Of a stretch of DNA of 49,558 nucleotides, positions 37,418 through 47,427 are shown in pieces (the first letter of the stretch is position 1; each line of letters begins with the position of its first letter). The DNA is taken from NCBI GenBank assembly GCA_947457255.1, contig CANGUZ010000012.1, forward strand, positions 1 through 49,558, in the 5' to 3' direction. The notes beneath the pieces are model-generated. The model was given only the letters and a program-made list of their open reading frames with translations. It made no database searches and was not told where the DNA came from. The position numbers and the translations under genes were made by a program. The DNA is from Flavobacteriaceae bacterium. Its GTDB lineage: Bacteria; Bacteroidota; Bacteroidia; Flavobacteriales; Flavobacteriaceae.

Positions 37418-39531
37418 TAGTTTACTTGTTTTACTGATAAATCTTCTTGAAACTCCATAATGTATACTCCTTTGTTTGTATAGCCCTCAGAGTTCTTTTT
37501 TGAATATTCAAACTTGCTTTCTATTTGTTCGGTTTTATCTTCATTTGCTGATACTTCAAATGATTTTCCTTGTGACAATCGCAATAAAGTATCAAATGTA
37601 ATGTCGAAACCTCGAGTGGCAAATTGACTCGGAAATACTTTATTTTTTTCTTTATACTGGTTTTCAAAAATAACTGCTTCAGGCGAATCATTTTCCCTTG
37701 TGAGTGACGGATAGAGCATTTTTAAAATAGTAAGTCTTTTCATCGAAATTTCTTCAAAATCAAGAGTCCCATTAGGCTCGATAATTACCAATTGAAGTTG
37801 AAAATTAACCAATTCGTTTAGTAAAACATTGGTAGTGCTTAAAATCATCCCCGTTCGTTCTGAATCCATAACCACATAATTCATCTTGTCTTTTACAAAC
37901 AACGTTTTAAAGGTTATGATATCTAAAGCTCCAGTTTCAGTAAAAGGAACAAACTTTGCCGATGGGTATTTTTTAGTGATAAACTCTTTATTGGCTATTT
38001 TTTTAGGATCACTAACCACAATAATATTCGCTCCTTTAGCCATCATAAAATCGAACATAGCCGTTTTTGTGAAGTCACTTGGCGGCATGGCTTGGTATAA
38101 ATTGCTATAGGATTTTCCTATTTCTTTAGATAACGGAGAAATAACCGGAACGTTAGCATCATTTAAAAGTTCTGCCACTTTTTCTACATATTGTTGGTAA
38201 AACGGCCCGATAACGGCATTAGCTTCTTGAAGATTATTGTCTTTAACTACATTAACAACGTTAGAAGTTAATTTACTTTCCTCAGAATCGAAAATCTTAA
38301 CATCAACATTTAAACCTAGAGTTTTAGCTGAATCGATAGCCATTAAAGCACCTGAATAAAAATCGAGTGTCATGTTTAAAAACGCATCTTTTTTTAATCG
38401 GACTCCTATGGTTTTTAAGGTATCACCTTGTATTTTTGAAGCATTAAAAGGAAGCAATAATACCAATTGCTTTTTGTCTTTAGCGTTGATGGTTTTAGTT
38501 AAATCAGAAAATTTAGCATTTGAATTGGAAAGATTTACAATCTTACCTTTACCTGGCACTTTTAAAATCATACCAATTCTAACTCCATCTTTTAAAGTTG
38601 GATTTAAAGTCATCAATTCCTCTTGAGAGATATTAAAAGACTGCGATAAACTATAAAGTGTTTCTTTTGGCTTCACTTCGTAATTAGCAAAACCGTTAAA
38701 TTTTTGTGTTCTAATTACTTCTGTAACTACAGTTTCTTGCTGAATAATTTCTTTAATTACGGGTTTTGGTTTTTGAACTTCTTGAATTACAACTGCCTTT
38801 TTTGTTTCATCTCCACTAATAAGTAATTTAAAACCTATAGTTAAATTGGATACAATTTCTGGATTTCTTTCTTCTAATTCTTGAACCGTAATTCCATATT
38901 TTTTAGCAATTCCGAATTTGGTTTCTTTGGGCTCTACAATATGGTAAATTCCTTTTTCTGCTTTAGAAACTGTTGGTTCTTTAGTTCCCTTTTTAACAAC
39001 TGGTATTTCTGCAATTACAGATTTTGATTCGGTATTACTACTTACTTCGCCACTTGGAATTTTAATAACTTGACCTATTTTTAAACCATCTTTAAGCTCC
39101 TCTTCGTTCAAACTTTTTAAATCATCAACACTAACATTATAATCTCTAGAAATACTGTAAAGATTTTCTTTAGGCTTTGCAGTATGGGTTTTTGGGTTCG
39201 AATTTGAAACTTTTGGCTTAGATGCAATCTCAGAAACAGGCTTGCTTTCTTGTTTTAAAACTGTCCCTTTTTGTATTACTGTTGGTATCAACAATATATC
39301 ATTTTCATTTAAACCAGTTTGAGAGTCTGGGTTTAATTTATAAATATCATAAGGTGTAACTTTATATTTAGTAGCTATTTCTTTAATCGTTTCGCCTTTC
39401 GAAACAGTATGCTTAGTAAAACTATTATCTTGTGCAAAAAGGGAACAAGAAATTGAAAATGTTACATACAATGAGAGTATAAAATTTCTCAGTTTTATGA
39501 TTTTTTCTGTTTTTAAAATGAAGTAGCTCAA
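37417..39531 (-). CDS. Four-LysM protein fused to a periplasmic-binding (LpoA-like) domain
   Basis: 704 residues from TTG (39531); no in-frame ATG precedes the signal peptide, so a non-ATG start is required. After the signal peptide (cleavage after LFAQ) come four LysM modules at about 40-83, 116-159, 196-239 and 283-326, each with the E-T/N-L-Y-x-I/L-S-like core, then a type 1 periplasmic-binding fold (about 350-700, VLLLPFNASKIQ, ANAVIGPFYQQYVEKVAELL). LysM binds peptidoglycan; the binding fold resembles LpoA-type regulators of penicillin-binding proteins. That parallel is inference. It follows the other LysM gene by 13 bases. Confidence 0.85.
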   Translation of the reverse strand: MSYFILKTEKIIKLRNFILSLYVTFSISCSLFAQDNSFTKHTVSKGETIKEIATKYKVTPYDIYKLNPDSQTGLNENDILLIPTVIQKGTVLKQESKPVSEIASKPKVSNSNPKTHTAKPKENLYSISRDYNVSVDDLKSLNEEELKDGLKIGQVIKIPSGEVSSNTESKSVIAEIPVVKKGTKEPTVSKAEKGIYHIVEPKETKFGIAKKYGITVQELEERNPEIVSNLTIGFKLLISGDETKKAVVIQEVQKPKPVIKEIIQQETVVTEVIRTQKFNGFANYEVKPKETLYSLSQSFNISQEELMTLNPTLKDGVRIGMILKVPGKGKIVNLSNSNAKFSDLTKTINAKDKKQLVLLLPFNASKIQGDTLKTIGVRLKKDAFLNMTLDFYSGALMAIDSAKTLGLNVDVKIFDSEESKLTSNVVNVVKDNNLQEANAVIGPFYQQYVEKVAELLNDANVPVISPLSKEIGKSYSNLYQAMPPSDFTKTAMFDFMMAKGANIIVVSDPKKIANKEFITKKYPSAKFVPFTETGALDIITFKTLFVKDKMNYVVMDSERTGMILSTTNVLLNELVNFQLQLVIIEPNGTLDFEEISMKRLTILKMLYPSLTRENDSPEAVIFENQYKEKNKVFPSQFATRGFDITFDTLLRLSQGKSFEVSANEDKTEQIESKFEYSKKNSEGYTNKGVYIMEFQEDLSVKQVN

Positions 39532-39544
39532 TGTAAATCTTATT

Positions 39545-40288
39545 TTAATTGTTACTTTTAATGATCAGTGTTTGACCTATTTGCAAACCATTTTGCAATA
39601 AAAACTCGTTATGTTGCTTTATTTCGTCAATACTTATATTGTACTTCTTAGATATGGCGTATAACGTTTCTTTAGGTTCTACTTTATGTCTAACCTCAAT
39701 TTCAGCTTTTTTTTGCTTATTTAGGGATTTAGATTCAGTACTTTCTATAGCCTTTTTTGAAGGAATTCTAATGACTTGACCTATTTTTAAACCTTCAATT
39801 AATAGTTCTTTGTTATTTAATTGTATCTCCTCTACTGAAACATTGTATTTCTTAGATAAACCATACAGGGTTTCTTTTGGTTCAACAACGTGATTGATTT
39901 GAGATGAATCTTCGACTGCAATAATTGCTTTCTCAACAGTATTTTCAAGCGATTTTACTAATGGTTTTTCTTCTATCTTATTCACAGAAATAACCTGAGT
40001 AACTTCTGGAGATGGTTTATGTTGGATTATCGCTACAGGAATAGAAATATCTTTTCTTAGAACTGGAATTTTCAGAACCATTCCTTGGCTTATACCATTT
40101 ATAGCAAACCTATTCAATCTGTATATTTCCGCAGGATCTACCAAATATTTTTTTGATAGAATCATAACAGATTCATTAGATTGTACTTCGTGATTCACAA
40201 TATCAAATTGTTGGTCATTTGATATATTTTGACCAAAATTATTTATTGATACACTAGTTACAAAAAAAAATAAAATAAGCTTTCTCAA
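39545..40288 (-). CDS. Three-LysM envelope protein
   Basis: 247 residues from TTG at 40288; a stop codon TAA is four codons upstream and there is no ATG. Signal peptide ends NNFGQ. LysM modules at about 32-75, 132-176 and 200-244. The second and third share VEPKETLY and KIGQxIxI with the modules of the downstream gene, so the two genes likely arose by duplication. Predicted periplasmic or outer-membrane peptidoglycan binder. It starts 15 bases after guaA, in the same direction. Confidence 0.8.
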   Translation of the reverse strand: MRKLILFFFVTSVSINNFGQNISNDQQFDIVNHEVQSNESVMILSKKYLVDPAEIYRLNRFAINGISQGMVLKIPVLRKDISIPVAIIQHKPSPEVTQVISVNKIEEKPLVKSLENTVEKAIIAVEDSSQINHVVEPKETLYGLSKKYNVSVEEIQLNNKELLIEGLKIGQVIRIPSKKAIESTESKSLNKQKKAEIEVRHKVEPKETLYAISKKYNISIDEIKQHNEFLLQNGLQIGQTLIIKSNN

Positions 40289-40303
40289 ATTTTCAAATTA
40301 AAA

Positions 40304-41833
40304 TTATTCCCATTCTATTGTTGCAGGTGGTTTTGAACTAATATCATACACCACTCTATTTACACCTTTAACTTTATTTATAATATCGTTAGACACTTTC
40401 ATTAAAAAATCATACGGTAAATGCACCCAGTCAGCAGTCATTCCATCAGTAGATTCTACGGCTCTTAGAGCAACAACCTTTTCATAGGTTCGCTCGTCTC
40501 CCATTACCCCTACGCTATTTACAGGAAGTAATATTGCCCCGGCCTGCCAAACTTTATCATACAATCCCCACGATTTTAAACCATCAATAAACACAGCGTC
40601 AACTTCTTGCAAGATACGAACTTTTTCTAAAGTTATATCACCTAAAATTCGAATTGATAATCCTGGTCCTGGAAAGGGATGCCTACCCAATAATTCAGGG
40701 TCAATTCCTAAGGTGGCTCCTACTCTACGTACCTCATCCTTGAACAGCATTCGCAAAGGTTCAACTATTTTTAACTTCATAAAATCAGGCAATCCGCCTA
40801 CGTTATGATGCGATTTGATAGTTGCCGATGGTCCTTTAACTGAAACCGACTCGATAACATCGGGATAGATGGTTCCTTGAGCCAACCATTTTACATCTTC
40901 AATTCGATGTGATTCATCGTCAAAAACTTCGATAAAAGCATTCCCAATAGCTTTTCTTTTCAACTCTGGATCAGTAATTCCTGCTAAAGCATCATAAAAA
41001 CGTTGGGAAGCGTCTACTCCTTTTACATTCAAACCCATTCCTTCGTATTGATTCAAGACGTTTTGAAATTCATTTTTACGAAGCAAACCATTATTAACAA
41101 AAATGCAGTATAGGTTTTTACCTATTGCTTTGTTTAATAAAACCGCTGCAACTGTTGAGTCTACTCCGCCTGAAAGCCCTAAAACCACTTTATCGTTTCC
41201 GATTTTTTCTTTCATTTCAGTTATAATTTCTTCAACAAAAGCGTTTGGTGTAAAATTCTGAGGAACATTTGCGATTTTTACTAAAAAATTCTCTAACAAT
41301 TGTTTCCCGTCTGTAGAATGATAAACTTCTGGATGAAACTGAATGGCATAAGTAGTTTCTCCTTCTATTCTATAAGCAGCATTCTCGACATCATTTGTAC
41401 TGGCAAGGTGAACACCGTTCGTTGGTAATTTTTTAATGGTATCACTATGTGACATCCAAACTTGAGAATTTTCATAAATTCCTTCAAAAAAAGGTTCTTC
41501 ACTTTTAATGTAAGATAAATTAGCTCTACCATATTCTCTAGTATTGGATGGCGCTACTTCGCCTCCGCTAAAATGAGCCAAATATTGGGCTCCATAACAA
41601 ACCGCGAGCAAAGGTAATTTACCCCGTATTTGTGATAAATCAGGATGTAACGCATCGTCAGATCGAACTGAAAATGGGCTTCCTGATAGAATTACCGCCT
41701 TGTAACTAGACAAGTCTGTTGGAAAATGATTGAATGGAAAAATTTCGCAGAATATATTTAATTCGCGAACGCGTCGGGCAATAAGTTGTGTGTATTGCGA
41801 TCCGAAATCTAAAATAAGTACGTTGTGTTGCAT
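40304..41833 (-). CDS. guaA: GMP synthase (glutamine-hydrolysing)
   Basis: 509 residues from ATG at 41833, the usual length (a TTG two codons upstream is also open but unneeded). Class I glutaminase triad Cys79 (LLAVCYGAQ), His167 and Glu169 (FHPEV); ATP-PPase loop SGGVDST (221-227). It converts XMP to GMP. A TATTTTTG octamer sits directly before the start codon (41837-41844, minus strand), so the leader would be nearly absent if it is used. Confidence 0.98.
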   Translation of the reverse strand: MQHNVLILDFGSQYTQLIARRVRELNIFCEIFPFNHFPTDLSSYKAVILSGSPFSVRSDDALHPDLSQIRGKLPLLAVCYGAQYLAHFSGGEVAPSNTREYGRANLSYIKSEEPFFEGIYENSQVWMSHSDTIKKLPTNGVHLASTNDVENAAYRIEGETTYAIQFHPEVYHSTDGKQLLENFLVKIANVPQNFTPNAFVEEIITEMKEKIGNDKVVLGLSGGVDSTVAAVLLNKAIGKNLYCIFVNNGLLRKNEFQNVLNQYEGMGLNVKGVDASQRFYDALAGITDPELKRKAIGNAFIEVFDDESHRIEDVKWLAQGTIYPDVIESVSVKGPSATIKSHHNVGGLPDFMKLKIVEPLRMLFKDEVRRVGATLGIDPELLGRHPFPGPGLSIRILGDITLEKVRILQEVDAVFIDGLKSWGLYDKVWQAGAILLPVNSVGVMGDERTYEKVVALRAVESTDGMTADWVHLPYDFLMKVSNDIINKVKGVNRVVYDISSKPPATIEWE

Positions 41834-42033
41834 GTGCAAAAATACCTTTTATATCCGAAAATTAAAATATAGATGCCAAAAAACTCTTTTTGTTTTATAT
41901 AAGAATACTTAATCTGTATATTTTTCGTTATTCACATAATAATAAAAAGTCTGTTCATAAATAAATTCTAATATAGAGCAGTTTTTTAAAAATTTATGCA
42001 CTTTTGTAAACAAAATAAAAACAACTACAATTT

Positions 42034-42756
42034 ATGGTCATTTTAAATTTTCTATTACAAGCAAATCCCGTTACTGACACCATTGCAAATGCTATTGCAA
42101 ATCCAGCAACTACTGAAGTTAGCGTTACAGAAAATATTTCCTATTTAGATTTTTTATTAAAAGGCGGAATTATGATTTATCCGCTTATTGTATTGCTATT
42201 TTATTGTATTTATATTATTATTGAAAGGTATTTATCTATTAAAAATGCTTCTAAGCAAGATGTCAATTTGGTAAACGACATTAAGATGCAATTAAAAACC
42301 GGAAAATTAGACAACGCAATAATGCTGTGTAGTAGAGAAAATACAGCATCAGGAAATATTTTAAGAAGCGGGATTTCTATTATAGGTAGACCAATAAGCG
42401 AAATTGAATCGGTAATGGAAAAAACAGCCAACATCGAGATTGCTCAAATGGAAAAAGGTCTTGGGCATTTAGGATTAATTTCTGGTATTGCTCCTATTCT
42501 AGGATTTATTGGAACCATTTCGGGAGTTATTAAAATTTTTCATACCATTTCTAATACTGGGAATTTGAATATTCAAACCATTTCAGGAGGATTATATGAA
42601 AAAATGATTAGTAGCGGTGCGGGATTAGTGGTAGGAGTTATTGCTTATTGTGGCTATCATTTATTTAACATGATGATTGACAACTTTACTTTAAAAGTAC
42701 AAAGACAAACGCTAGAAATAATTAATGTAATTCAAGAACCACAAAATGGCAATTAA
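42034..42756 (+). CDS. MotA/TolQ/ExbB-family proton channel
   Basis: 240 residues. Three membrane helices (about 45-70, 140-165, 190-215) with the conserved LGLISGIAPILGFIGTISGVI stretch (split here: LGLISGIAPILGF, GTISGVI) of ExbB/TolQ. With ExbD it forms a proton-driven motor that energises TonB or Tol systems in the inner membrane. It overlaps exbD by 11 bases. An N-terminal stretch of about 40 residues before the first helix is poorly conserved. Confidence 0.9.
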   Translation: MVILNFLLQANPVTDTIANAIANPATTEVSVTENISYLDFLLKGGIMIYPLIVLLFYCIYIIIERYLSIKNASKQDVNLVNDIKMQLKTGKLDNAIMLCSRENTASGNILRSGISIIGRPISEIESVMEKTANIEIAQMEKGLGHLGLISGIAPILGFIGTISGVIKIFHTISNTGNLNIQTISGGLYEKMISSGAGLVVGVIAYCGYHLFNMMIDNFTLKVQRQTLEIINVIQEPQNGN

Positions 42757-43138
42757 AAGAAACAAACGATTTCATCCCGAAATCCCGACTTCGTCTTTAA
42801 GCGATATTATGTTCTTTTTGTTTTTGTTTTTTCTTATCATTTCAACATTGGCAAATCCAAATGTGATAAAATTAACTTTGCCAAAAGCAAAATCAAATGA
42901 AACCACTAATAAAGATCACGTAAGTTTATCTGTTACAGAAGATAAAAAATATTATATCAATAAAACAGAAGTGTCTTTCGATCAATTAGAACAAGCATTA
43001 TACGATGCAACTACGGCAGCCAATGATAAAGTTGTTGTGGTTAGAGTTCCCGCTGATAATAAAGTACAGGATTTAGTCGACTTGATGCAGATGGGGGTAA
43101 AATTGAAGCTGAATTTTGTAATCGCAACTTCAAAATAA
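42746..43138 (+). CDS. exbD: ExbD/TolR-family protein
   Basis: 130 residues. One membrane helix near 22-42 preceded by PTSSLSDIMFFLFLF with the conserved membrane Asp23-equivalent, then a periplasmic ExbD domain ending VDLMQMGVKLKLNFVIATSK. Partner of the ExbB-type channel directly upstream (11-base overlap). TonB itself is not in the neighbourhood. Confidence 0.9.
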   Translation: MAIKRNKRFHPEIPTSSLSDIMFFLFLFFLIISTLANPNVIKLTLPKAKSNETTNKDHVSLSVTEDKKYYINKTEVSFDQLEQALYDATTAANDKVVVVRVPADNKVQDLVDLMQMGVKLKLNFVIATSK

Positions 43139-43159
43139 ACCAAGAAATATTTAATAAAG

Positions 43160-43188
43160 AACCTGTCATTTTGATAGGTTTTTTTTGT
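43160..43188 (+). terminator. Terminator after exbD
   Basis: AACCTGTC (43160-43167) pairs with GATAGGTT (43173-43180, one G-T) and leads into a long T run. Confidence 0.85.
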
Positions 43189-43209
43189 AAAGCATTTTGA
43201 TTACTTTTA

Positions 43210-44487
43210 TTGTTTTTTAAACTTTTTAATTTGAATTCTTTTTCTGAAAAATTTTCTATTAAAACTCTTTTCAAATGGACTATAATCTGTTTGATTATTG
43301 GAATACTTTCAGGGTCTACATCATCTTTTTTTTTAGTTTCTTTAAATTGGGTTACTGAATACCGGGAAAATAATTCATGGATTATATGGTTGCTGCCAAT
43401 TGGAGGATTATTCATTGGTTTGGTGTATCATTATTATGGGAAAACGGCTGTAAAAGGCAACAATCTGATTTTAGAGGAATACGAGAATCCTCAAAAACCC
43501 ATTCCATTATTAATGGCACCTTTGGTTTTAATTGGAACATTAATTACTCATCTTTTTGGCGGATCAGCCGGACGTGAAGGAACTGCAGTACAAATGAGCA
43601 CGGCAATTTCAGATCAACTAACAAGGATATTCAAACTAGACAATTCTGAAAGGAAAACCATTTTAATTTTAGGAATCAGTGCCGGTTTTGCTTCTGTTTT
43701 CGGAACACCCTTAGCGGGGGCGATATTTGCTTTAGAAGTTGTCTTTTTCAGCAAAATTAATTTCAAAAGTGTTTTTACTTCGTTTTTAGTTGCCTACATA
43801 TCCTATTATGTAGTTGAATTATGGCATGTAAAACATACACATTACTTTATTTCCAGTGTTCCAAATTTTTCGTTTTTAAATCTATTTTGGGTTAGTATTT
43901 CAGGTATTTTATTTGGATTAACAGCGCTATTATTTTCAAAAACTACCCATTTTTGGCATGAATTATTTTCAAAATATATTTCATATCCACCGATTCGACC
44001 ATTTGTTGGAGGAGTAATTCTGGCTTTAAGCTTTTACTTCATTGCAACTACAAAATATATTGGTTTAGGAATTCCTTCAATAGTGGATGCCTTCTACCAT
44101 GCCAGTCCCAATTATGATTTTTTACTTAAAATCCTCTTTACAGGCTTTACACTTGGCGCAGGTTTTAAAGGCGGAGATGCAACCCCACTTTTCTTTATTG
44201 GAGCCACTTTAGGTAGTACACTTTCATTATTTATTCCTTTACCAATTGCCCTTTTAGCGGGCATGGGATTCGTTGCCGTTTTTTCGGGAGCTACTCATAC
44301 TCCTATAGCTTGTACAATTATGGGAATGGAATTATTTGGACTAGAAAGCGGCATTTATATTGCAATTGCTTGTGTTATTGCTTACTTTTTTTCAGGATCT
44401 ATAGGCATTTATAGTTCCCAAATTGTTAGAGGACCAAAATATAAGCTATACAGAAAATGGAATAGTTCTAATTTAGAAGATTTATAG
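43210..44487 (+). CDS. ClC-family chloride channel/transporter, non-ATG start
   Basis: 425 residues from TTG (43210; another TTG at 43231 is also possible; no ATG in frame until far inside). About ten or more membrane helices. Filter-type motifs GGSAGREGT (the GREGx filter), GFASVFGTPLAGAIFALE and GFKGGDATPLF are those of ClC proteins. Being an inner-membrane ClC it could be a channel or H/Cl antiporter; the gating Glu of GREGT is kept. A terminator lies upstream, so it must have its own promoter in 43160-43210 or depend on read-through. Confidence 0.88.
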   Translation: MFFKLFNLNSFSEKFSIKTLFKWTIICLIIGILSGSTSSFFLVSLNWVTEYRENNSWIIWLLPIGGLFIGLVYHYYGKTAVKGNNLILEEYENPQKPIPLLMAPLVLIGTLITHLFGGSAGREGTAVQMSTAISDQLTRIFKLDNSERKTILILGISAGFASVFGTPLAGAIFALEVVFFSKINFKSVFTSFLVAYISYYVVELWHVKHTHYFISSVPNFSFLNLFWVSISGILFGLTALLFSKTTHFWHELFSKYISYPPIRPFVGGVILALSFYFIATTKYIGLGIPSIVDAFYHASPNYDFLLKILFTGFTLGAGFKGGDATPLFFIGATLGSTLSLFIPLPIALLAGMGFVAVFSGATHTPIACTIMGMELFGLESGIYIAIACVIAYFFSGSIGIYSSQIVRGPKYKLYRKWNSSNLEDL

Positions 44488-44555
44488 CAATGAAAATCTT
44501 AGATTATTCATAAATGTTTTCAGGATTAGTGTAAAAAAATGTAAATTCGCTGCCT

Positions 44556-45560
44556 ATGAAAAAGGAAGACATTCAAGCACTGGCATTATTGCTTTCAGTA
44601 CCCAAAAAAATAGCTATAATTCCGCACCGAAGTCCAGATGGAGATGCCATGGGTTCGACATTGGCTCTGTATCATTTTTTACTGAAATTAAATCATGAAC
44701 CAATCGTCATTGCACCAAACGAATTTCCAGATTTTTTAGCTTGGCTTCCAGGTTCTGAGAACGTTTTGATTTTCGAAAAAGATAAAGAAAACACCACTAA
44801 AATTCTTCAAGAATCGGAACTTATTTTTACATTAGATTTTAATGCTTTACATCGTACAGGAGAAATGGAGCACGTTTTAAACAAACTGCAAACTACGTTC
44901 GTAATGATTGACCATCATCAAAGCCCAGATAATTTTGCCCAGTTTACCTATTCTGATACTAGTTTTGGTTCTACTTGTGAAATGATTTATAATTTTATCG
45001 TACAACTTGATAAAAAGCATTTCATTAACAAAACAATTGCTACTTGCATTTATACTGGAATATTAACCGATTCTGGCTCTTTCCGTTTTCCAAAAACAAC
45101 AGGAACAACACATCGAATTATTGCCGATTTAATTGATTTAGGGGCAGAAAACACTGAAATCCCAACCTTGCTTTTCGATAATAATTCTTATGATAGATTG
45201 CAATTACTAGGAAGAGCATTACAAAACATGAAAGTTTTTCCAGAATTTAAAACCACCTATACCGCGCTTTCTCAAAAAGAACTCGATGCTTTTCATTATG
45301 TAAAAGGCGATACCGAAGGCATTGTAAATTATGGTTTGACAATAAAAGGCATTAATTTTACAGCCATTTTTATTGAGCATCGTGATGAAAACATTATTAA
45401 GATTTCATTTCGTTCTCAAGGCGATTTTGATGTAAATCAATTTGCACGTAATCATTTTAATGGCGGCGGACACATAAATGCCGCTGGGGGAAAATCAAGT
45501 CTGTCTTTAGAAGCTACAATTTCAAAATTTGAACAATTGATTACCCAAATAAAAATTTAA
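44556..45560 (+). CDS. DHH-family phosphoesterase (NrnA-like)
   Basis: 334 residues. DHH domain motifs: HRSPDGDA (24-31), LDFNALHRTG and DHH (119-121). DHHA1 end GGGHINAAGG (303-312). NrnA-type enzymes degrade short oligoribonucleotides and pAp. It lies 3 bases before gldI, and the two are probably cotranscribed, an arrangement I recall from flavobacteria. Confidence 0.9.
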   Translation: MKKEDIQALALLLSVPKKIAIIPHRSPDGDAMGSTLALYHFLLKLNHEPIVIAPNEFPDFLAWLPGSENVLIFEKDKENTTKILQESELIFTLDFNALHRTGEMEHVLNKLQTTFVMIDHHQSPDNFAQFTYSDTSFGSTCEMIYNFIVQLDKKHFINKTIATCIYTGILTDSGSFRFPKTTGTTHRIIADLIDLGAENTEIPTLLFDNNSYDRLQLLGRALQNMKVFPEFKTTYTALSQKELDAFHYVKGDTEGIVNYGLTIKGINFTAIFIEHRDENIIKISFRSQGDFDVNQFARNHFNGGGHINAAGGKSSLSLEATISKFEQLITQIKI

Positions 45561-45563
45561 GCT

Positions 45564-46163
45564 ATGATGAACTATAAACAAATTGTTATTTTAATTCTTG
45601 GAAGCTTACTTTTTATAAGTTGCTCTCAACATCAACAGGCACGCAGACCTATATCGCAATCCTCAGGAACTTTCCTTAAAGAATCAGTTGAACGAAATAA
45701 AAAATTAATTTCAGGTGAAGAAGCTAAAATAGATTCTATCATTAAAAGTGATCCAAATATAAAATACATCGCTTCAAATAAAGGCTACTGGTATCGTTAT
45801 GACACTAAAAATACTCAAGATACTTTACGACCAAGAAAAGGTGATATTGTCCATTTTAATTATGAAATAAAGGACTTAGACGGTAATATTATTTATTCAG
45901 AATTGGAATTACGACCTCAAACTTATTATGTAGACAAAGAACAAAAAATGATTATTGGTTTACGACACGGTTTAAAATTGATGCGTAAAAACGAAACGGT
46001 AACTTTCCTTTTTCCTTCTCATATGGGTTACGGATATCATGGCGACAACAGAAGAATCAGTCACAATCAACCTTTAATGTACACTGTTACATTGACCGAT
46101 TTTGCATCAGAAACTAAACAAAATATTGAGCCAAAAGAACCATTAAAGACAATAACAGAATAA
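45564..46163 (+). CDS. gldI: GldI, gliding-motility lipoprotein, FKBP-type prolyl isomerase
   Basis: 199 residues. Lipobox with Cys20 (LLFISC), a short linker, then an FKBP-type domain (about 80-190) with the VHFNYEIKDLDGNIIYS, then IIGLRHGLKLMRKNE and GYGYHGDNR stretches. GldI is needed for gliding and is part of the Gld set around type IX secretion in Flavobacterium johnsoniae. It follows the DHH gene closely and is followed after 16 bases by a cyclophilin-FKBP fusion, so prolyl isomerases are clustered here. Confidence 0.93.
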   Translation: MMNYKQIVILILGSLLFISCSQHQQARRPISQSSGTFLKESVERNKKLISGEEAKIDSIIKSDPNIKYIASNKGYWYRYDTKNTQDTLRPRKGDIVHFNYEIKDLDGNIIYSELELRPQTYYVDKEQKMIIGLRHGLKLMRKNETVTFLFPSHMGYGYHGDNRRISHNQPLMYTVTLTDFASETKQNIEPKEPLKTITE

Positions 46164-46179
46164 CAATTAAATAAAAAAA

Positions 46180-47304
46180 ATGAAAAAGCAGTTTTTCCTA
46201 TTACTATCTATAAGTATTTTATTTAGCGCTTGTAAAGACGAATACAGTAAATTACCTGATGGGTTGTATGCCAATATTGAAACCAATAAAGGCAACATCA
46301 TACTTGAACTTGATTTTGAAAAAGCTCCTATTACGGTTGCAAATTTTGTAAGCTTAGCTGAAGGCAAAAATACTTTTGTTAGTGAGCAACTGAAAGGAAA
46401 ACCGTTGTATAACGGATTAAAATTTCATAGAGTGATAAAAGATTTTATGATTCAGGGTGGAGATCCATTAGGAAATGGTTCAGGAGATACAGGGTATAAA
46501 TTTAAAGATGAAATTACTGATTTACGTTTTGATAAAGGCGGCATTCTGGCCATGGCTAATTCTGGGCCAGGAACCAATAGCTCACAGTTTTTTATTACTC
46601 ATGTCGAAACGCCTTGGCTCGACGGTAAGCATACTATTTTTGGACATGTTGTTGAAAACGGAATGGAAGTAGTTAATAAAATTGAACAAGACGATTTTAT
46701 AAAAAAAATTACTATTATTCAGAAAGGAGAAAGAGCAAAAAAGTTTGATGCTGTAAAAACCTTTACTGATTTTTTTAGTAAAGAAGTCGAAAATCAAAAA
46801 AAGCAAGCGCTAATTGATGCCGAAAATCAAAAGATTTATGATGCAAAATATAAGGTAGTTAAAGAACAAAAAATCGCTTCCTTTGAGTCTATTAAAAAAA
46901 CAGCTACTAAGTCAAGTTCTGGATTGCGTTACAAAATCATTTCTAAAGGAACCGGTAAAAAACCTGTAAATGGAGCAAATGTATATATACATTATTCTGG
47001 TTTTTTAGAAAATGGCGAATTATTTGATAGTAGTGTTCCTGAAGTTGCAACTGCATTTGGAAAATTTGATCAACAAAGAGCAAATGCCAAGCAATATGTT
47101 CCTATTCCATTTCAAGCAGGAAGAAAAGACGGAATGATACCTGGGTTTATTGAAGGTATAGAAAAAATGGCTTTTGGAGATAAAGCAGTGCTATTCATTC
47201 CACCCAATTTGGCTTATGGAGCTCAAGGTGCAGGAGGAGTAATTCCGCCAAATGCTACTATTATTTTTGAATTGGAATTATTGGAGAATTTGCCAAAACA
47301 ATAA
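46180..47304 (+). CDS. Cyclophilin-FKBP fusion prolyl isomerase, lipoprotein
   Basis: 374 residues. Lipobox with Cys18 (LFSAC). Cyclophilin domain about 28-184 (FHRVIKDFMIQGGD at 82-95, SQFFIT at 135-140), a helical linker about 185-245, and an FKBP domain about 250-372 (NVYIHYSGFLENGELFDSS, split here as NVYIHYSG and ENGELFDSS; then GMIPGFIEG). Two isomerase folds in one chain anchored in the envelope. First of two similar genes in tandem. Confidence 0.93.
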   Translation: MKKQFFLLLSISILFSACKDEYSKLPDGLYANIETNKGNIILELDFEKAPITVANFVSLAEGKNTFVSEQLKGKPLYNGLKFHRVIKDFMIQGGDPLGNGSGDTGYKFKDEITDLRFDKGGILAMANSGPGTNSSQFFITHVETPWLDGKHTIFGHVVENGMEVVNKIEQDDFIKKITIIQKGERAKKFDAVKTFTDFFSKEVENQKKQALIDAENQKIYDAKYKVVKEQKIASFESIKKTATKSSSGLRYKIISKGTGKKPVNGANVYIHYSGFLENGELFDSSVPEVATAFGKFDQQRANAKQYVPIPFQAGRKDGMIPGFIEGIEKMAFGDKAVLFIPPNLAYGAQGAGGVIPPNATIIFELELLENLPKQ

Positions 47305-47320
47305 TAAAAAAGAAGAAATT

Positions 47321-47356
47321 GAAATTTCAATAGCAATGGAAATTTCAATAGCAACA
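47321..47356 (+). repeat. 18-base tandem repeat between the two fusion genes
   Basis: GAAATTTCAATAGCAATG occurs at 47321-47338, followed by a second copy (16 of 18 bases) at 47339-47354. It lies in the 123-base gap between the two cyclophilin-FKBP genes and looks like a simple slippage duplication. Confidence 0.6.
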
Positions 47357-47427
47357 AAAAATAAAAGGGAATAAACCTGAACATCCCTGCAATTGCGAAA
47401 TAAGTAAGGAGAATTAAACATACAACA

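Noticed and set aside
41837..41844. A TATTTTTG octamer directly before the guaA ATG, suggesting a leaderless transcript
   Set aside because: There is no TTG at 19-23 bases upstream of it, and the octamer is short in this A/T-rich DNA; kept only as a remark.
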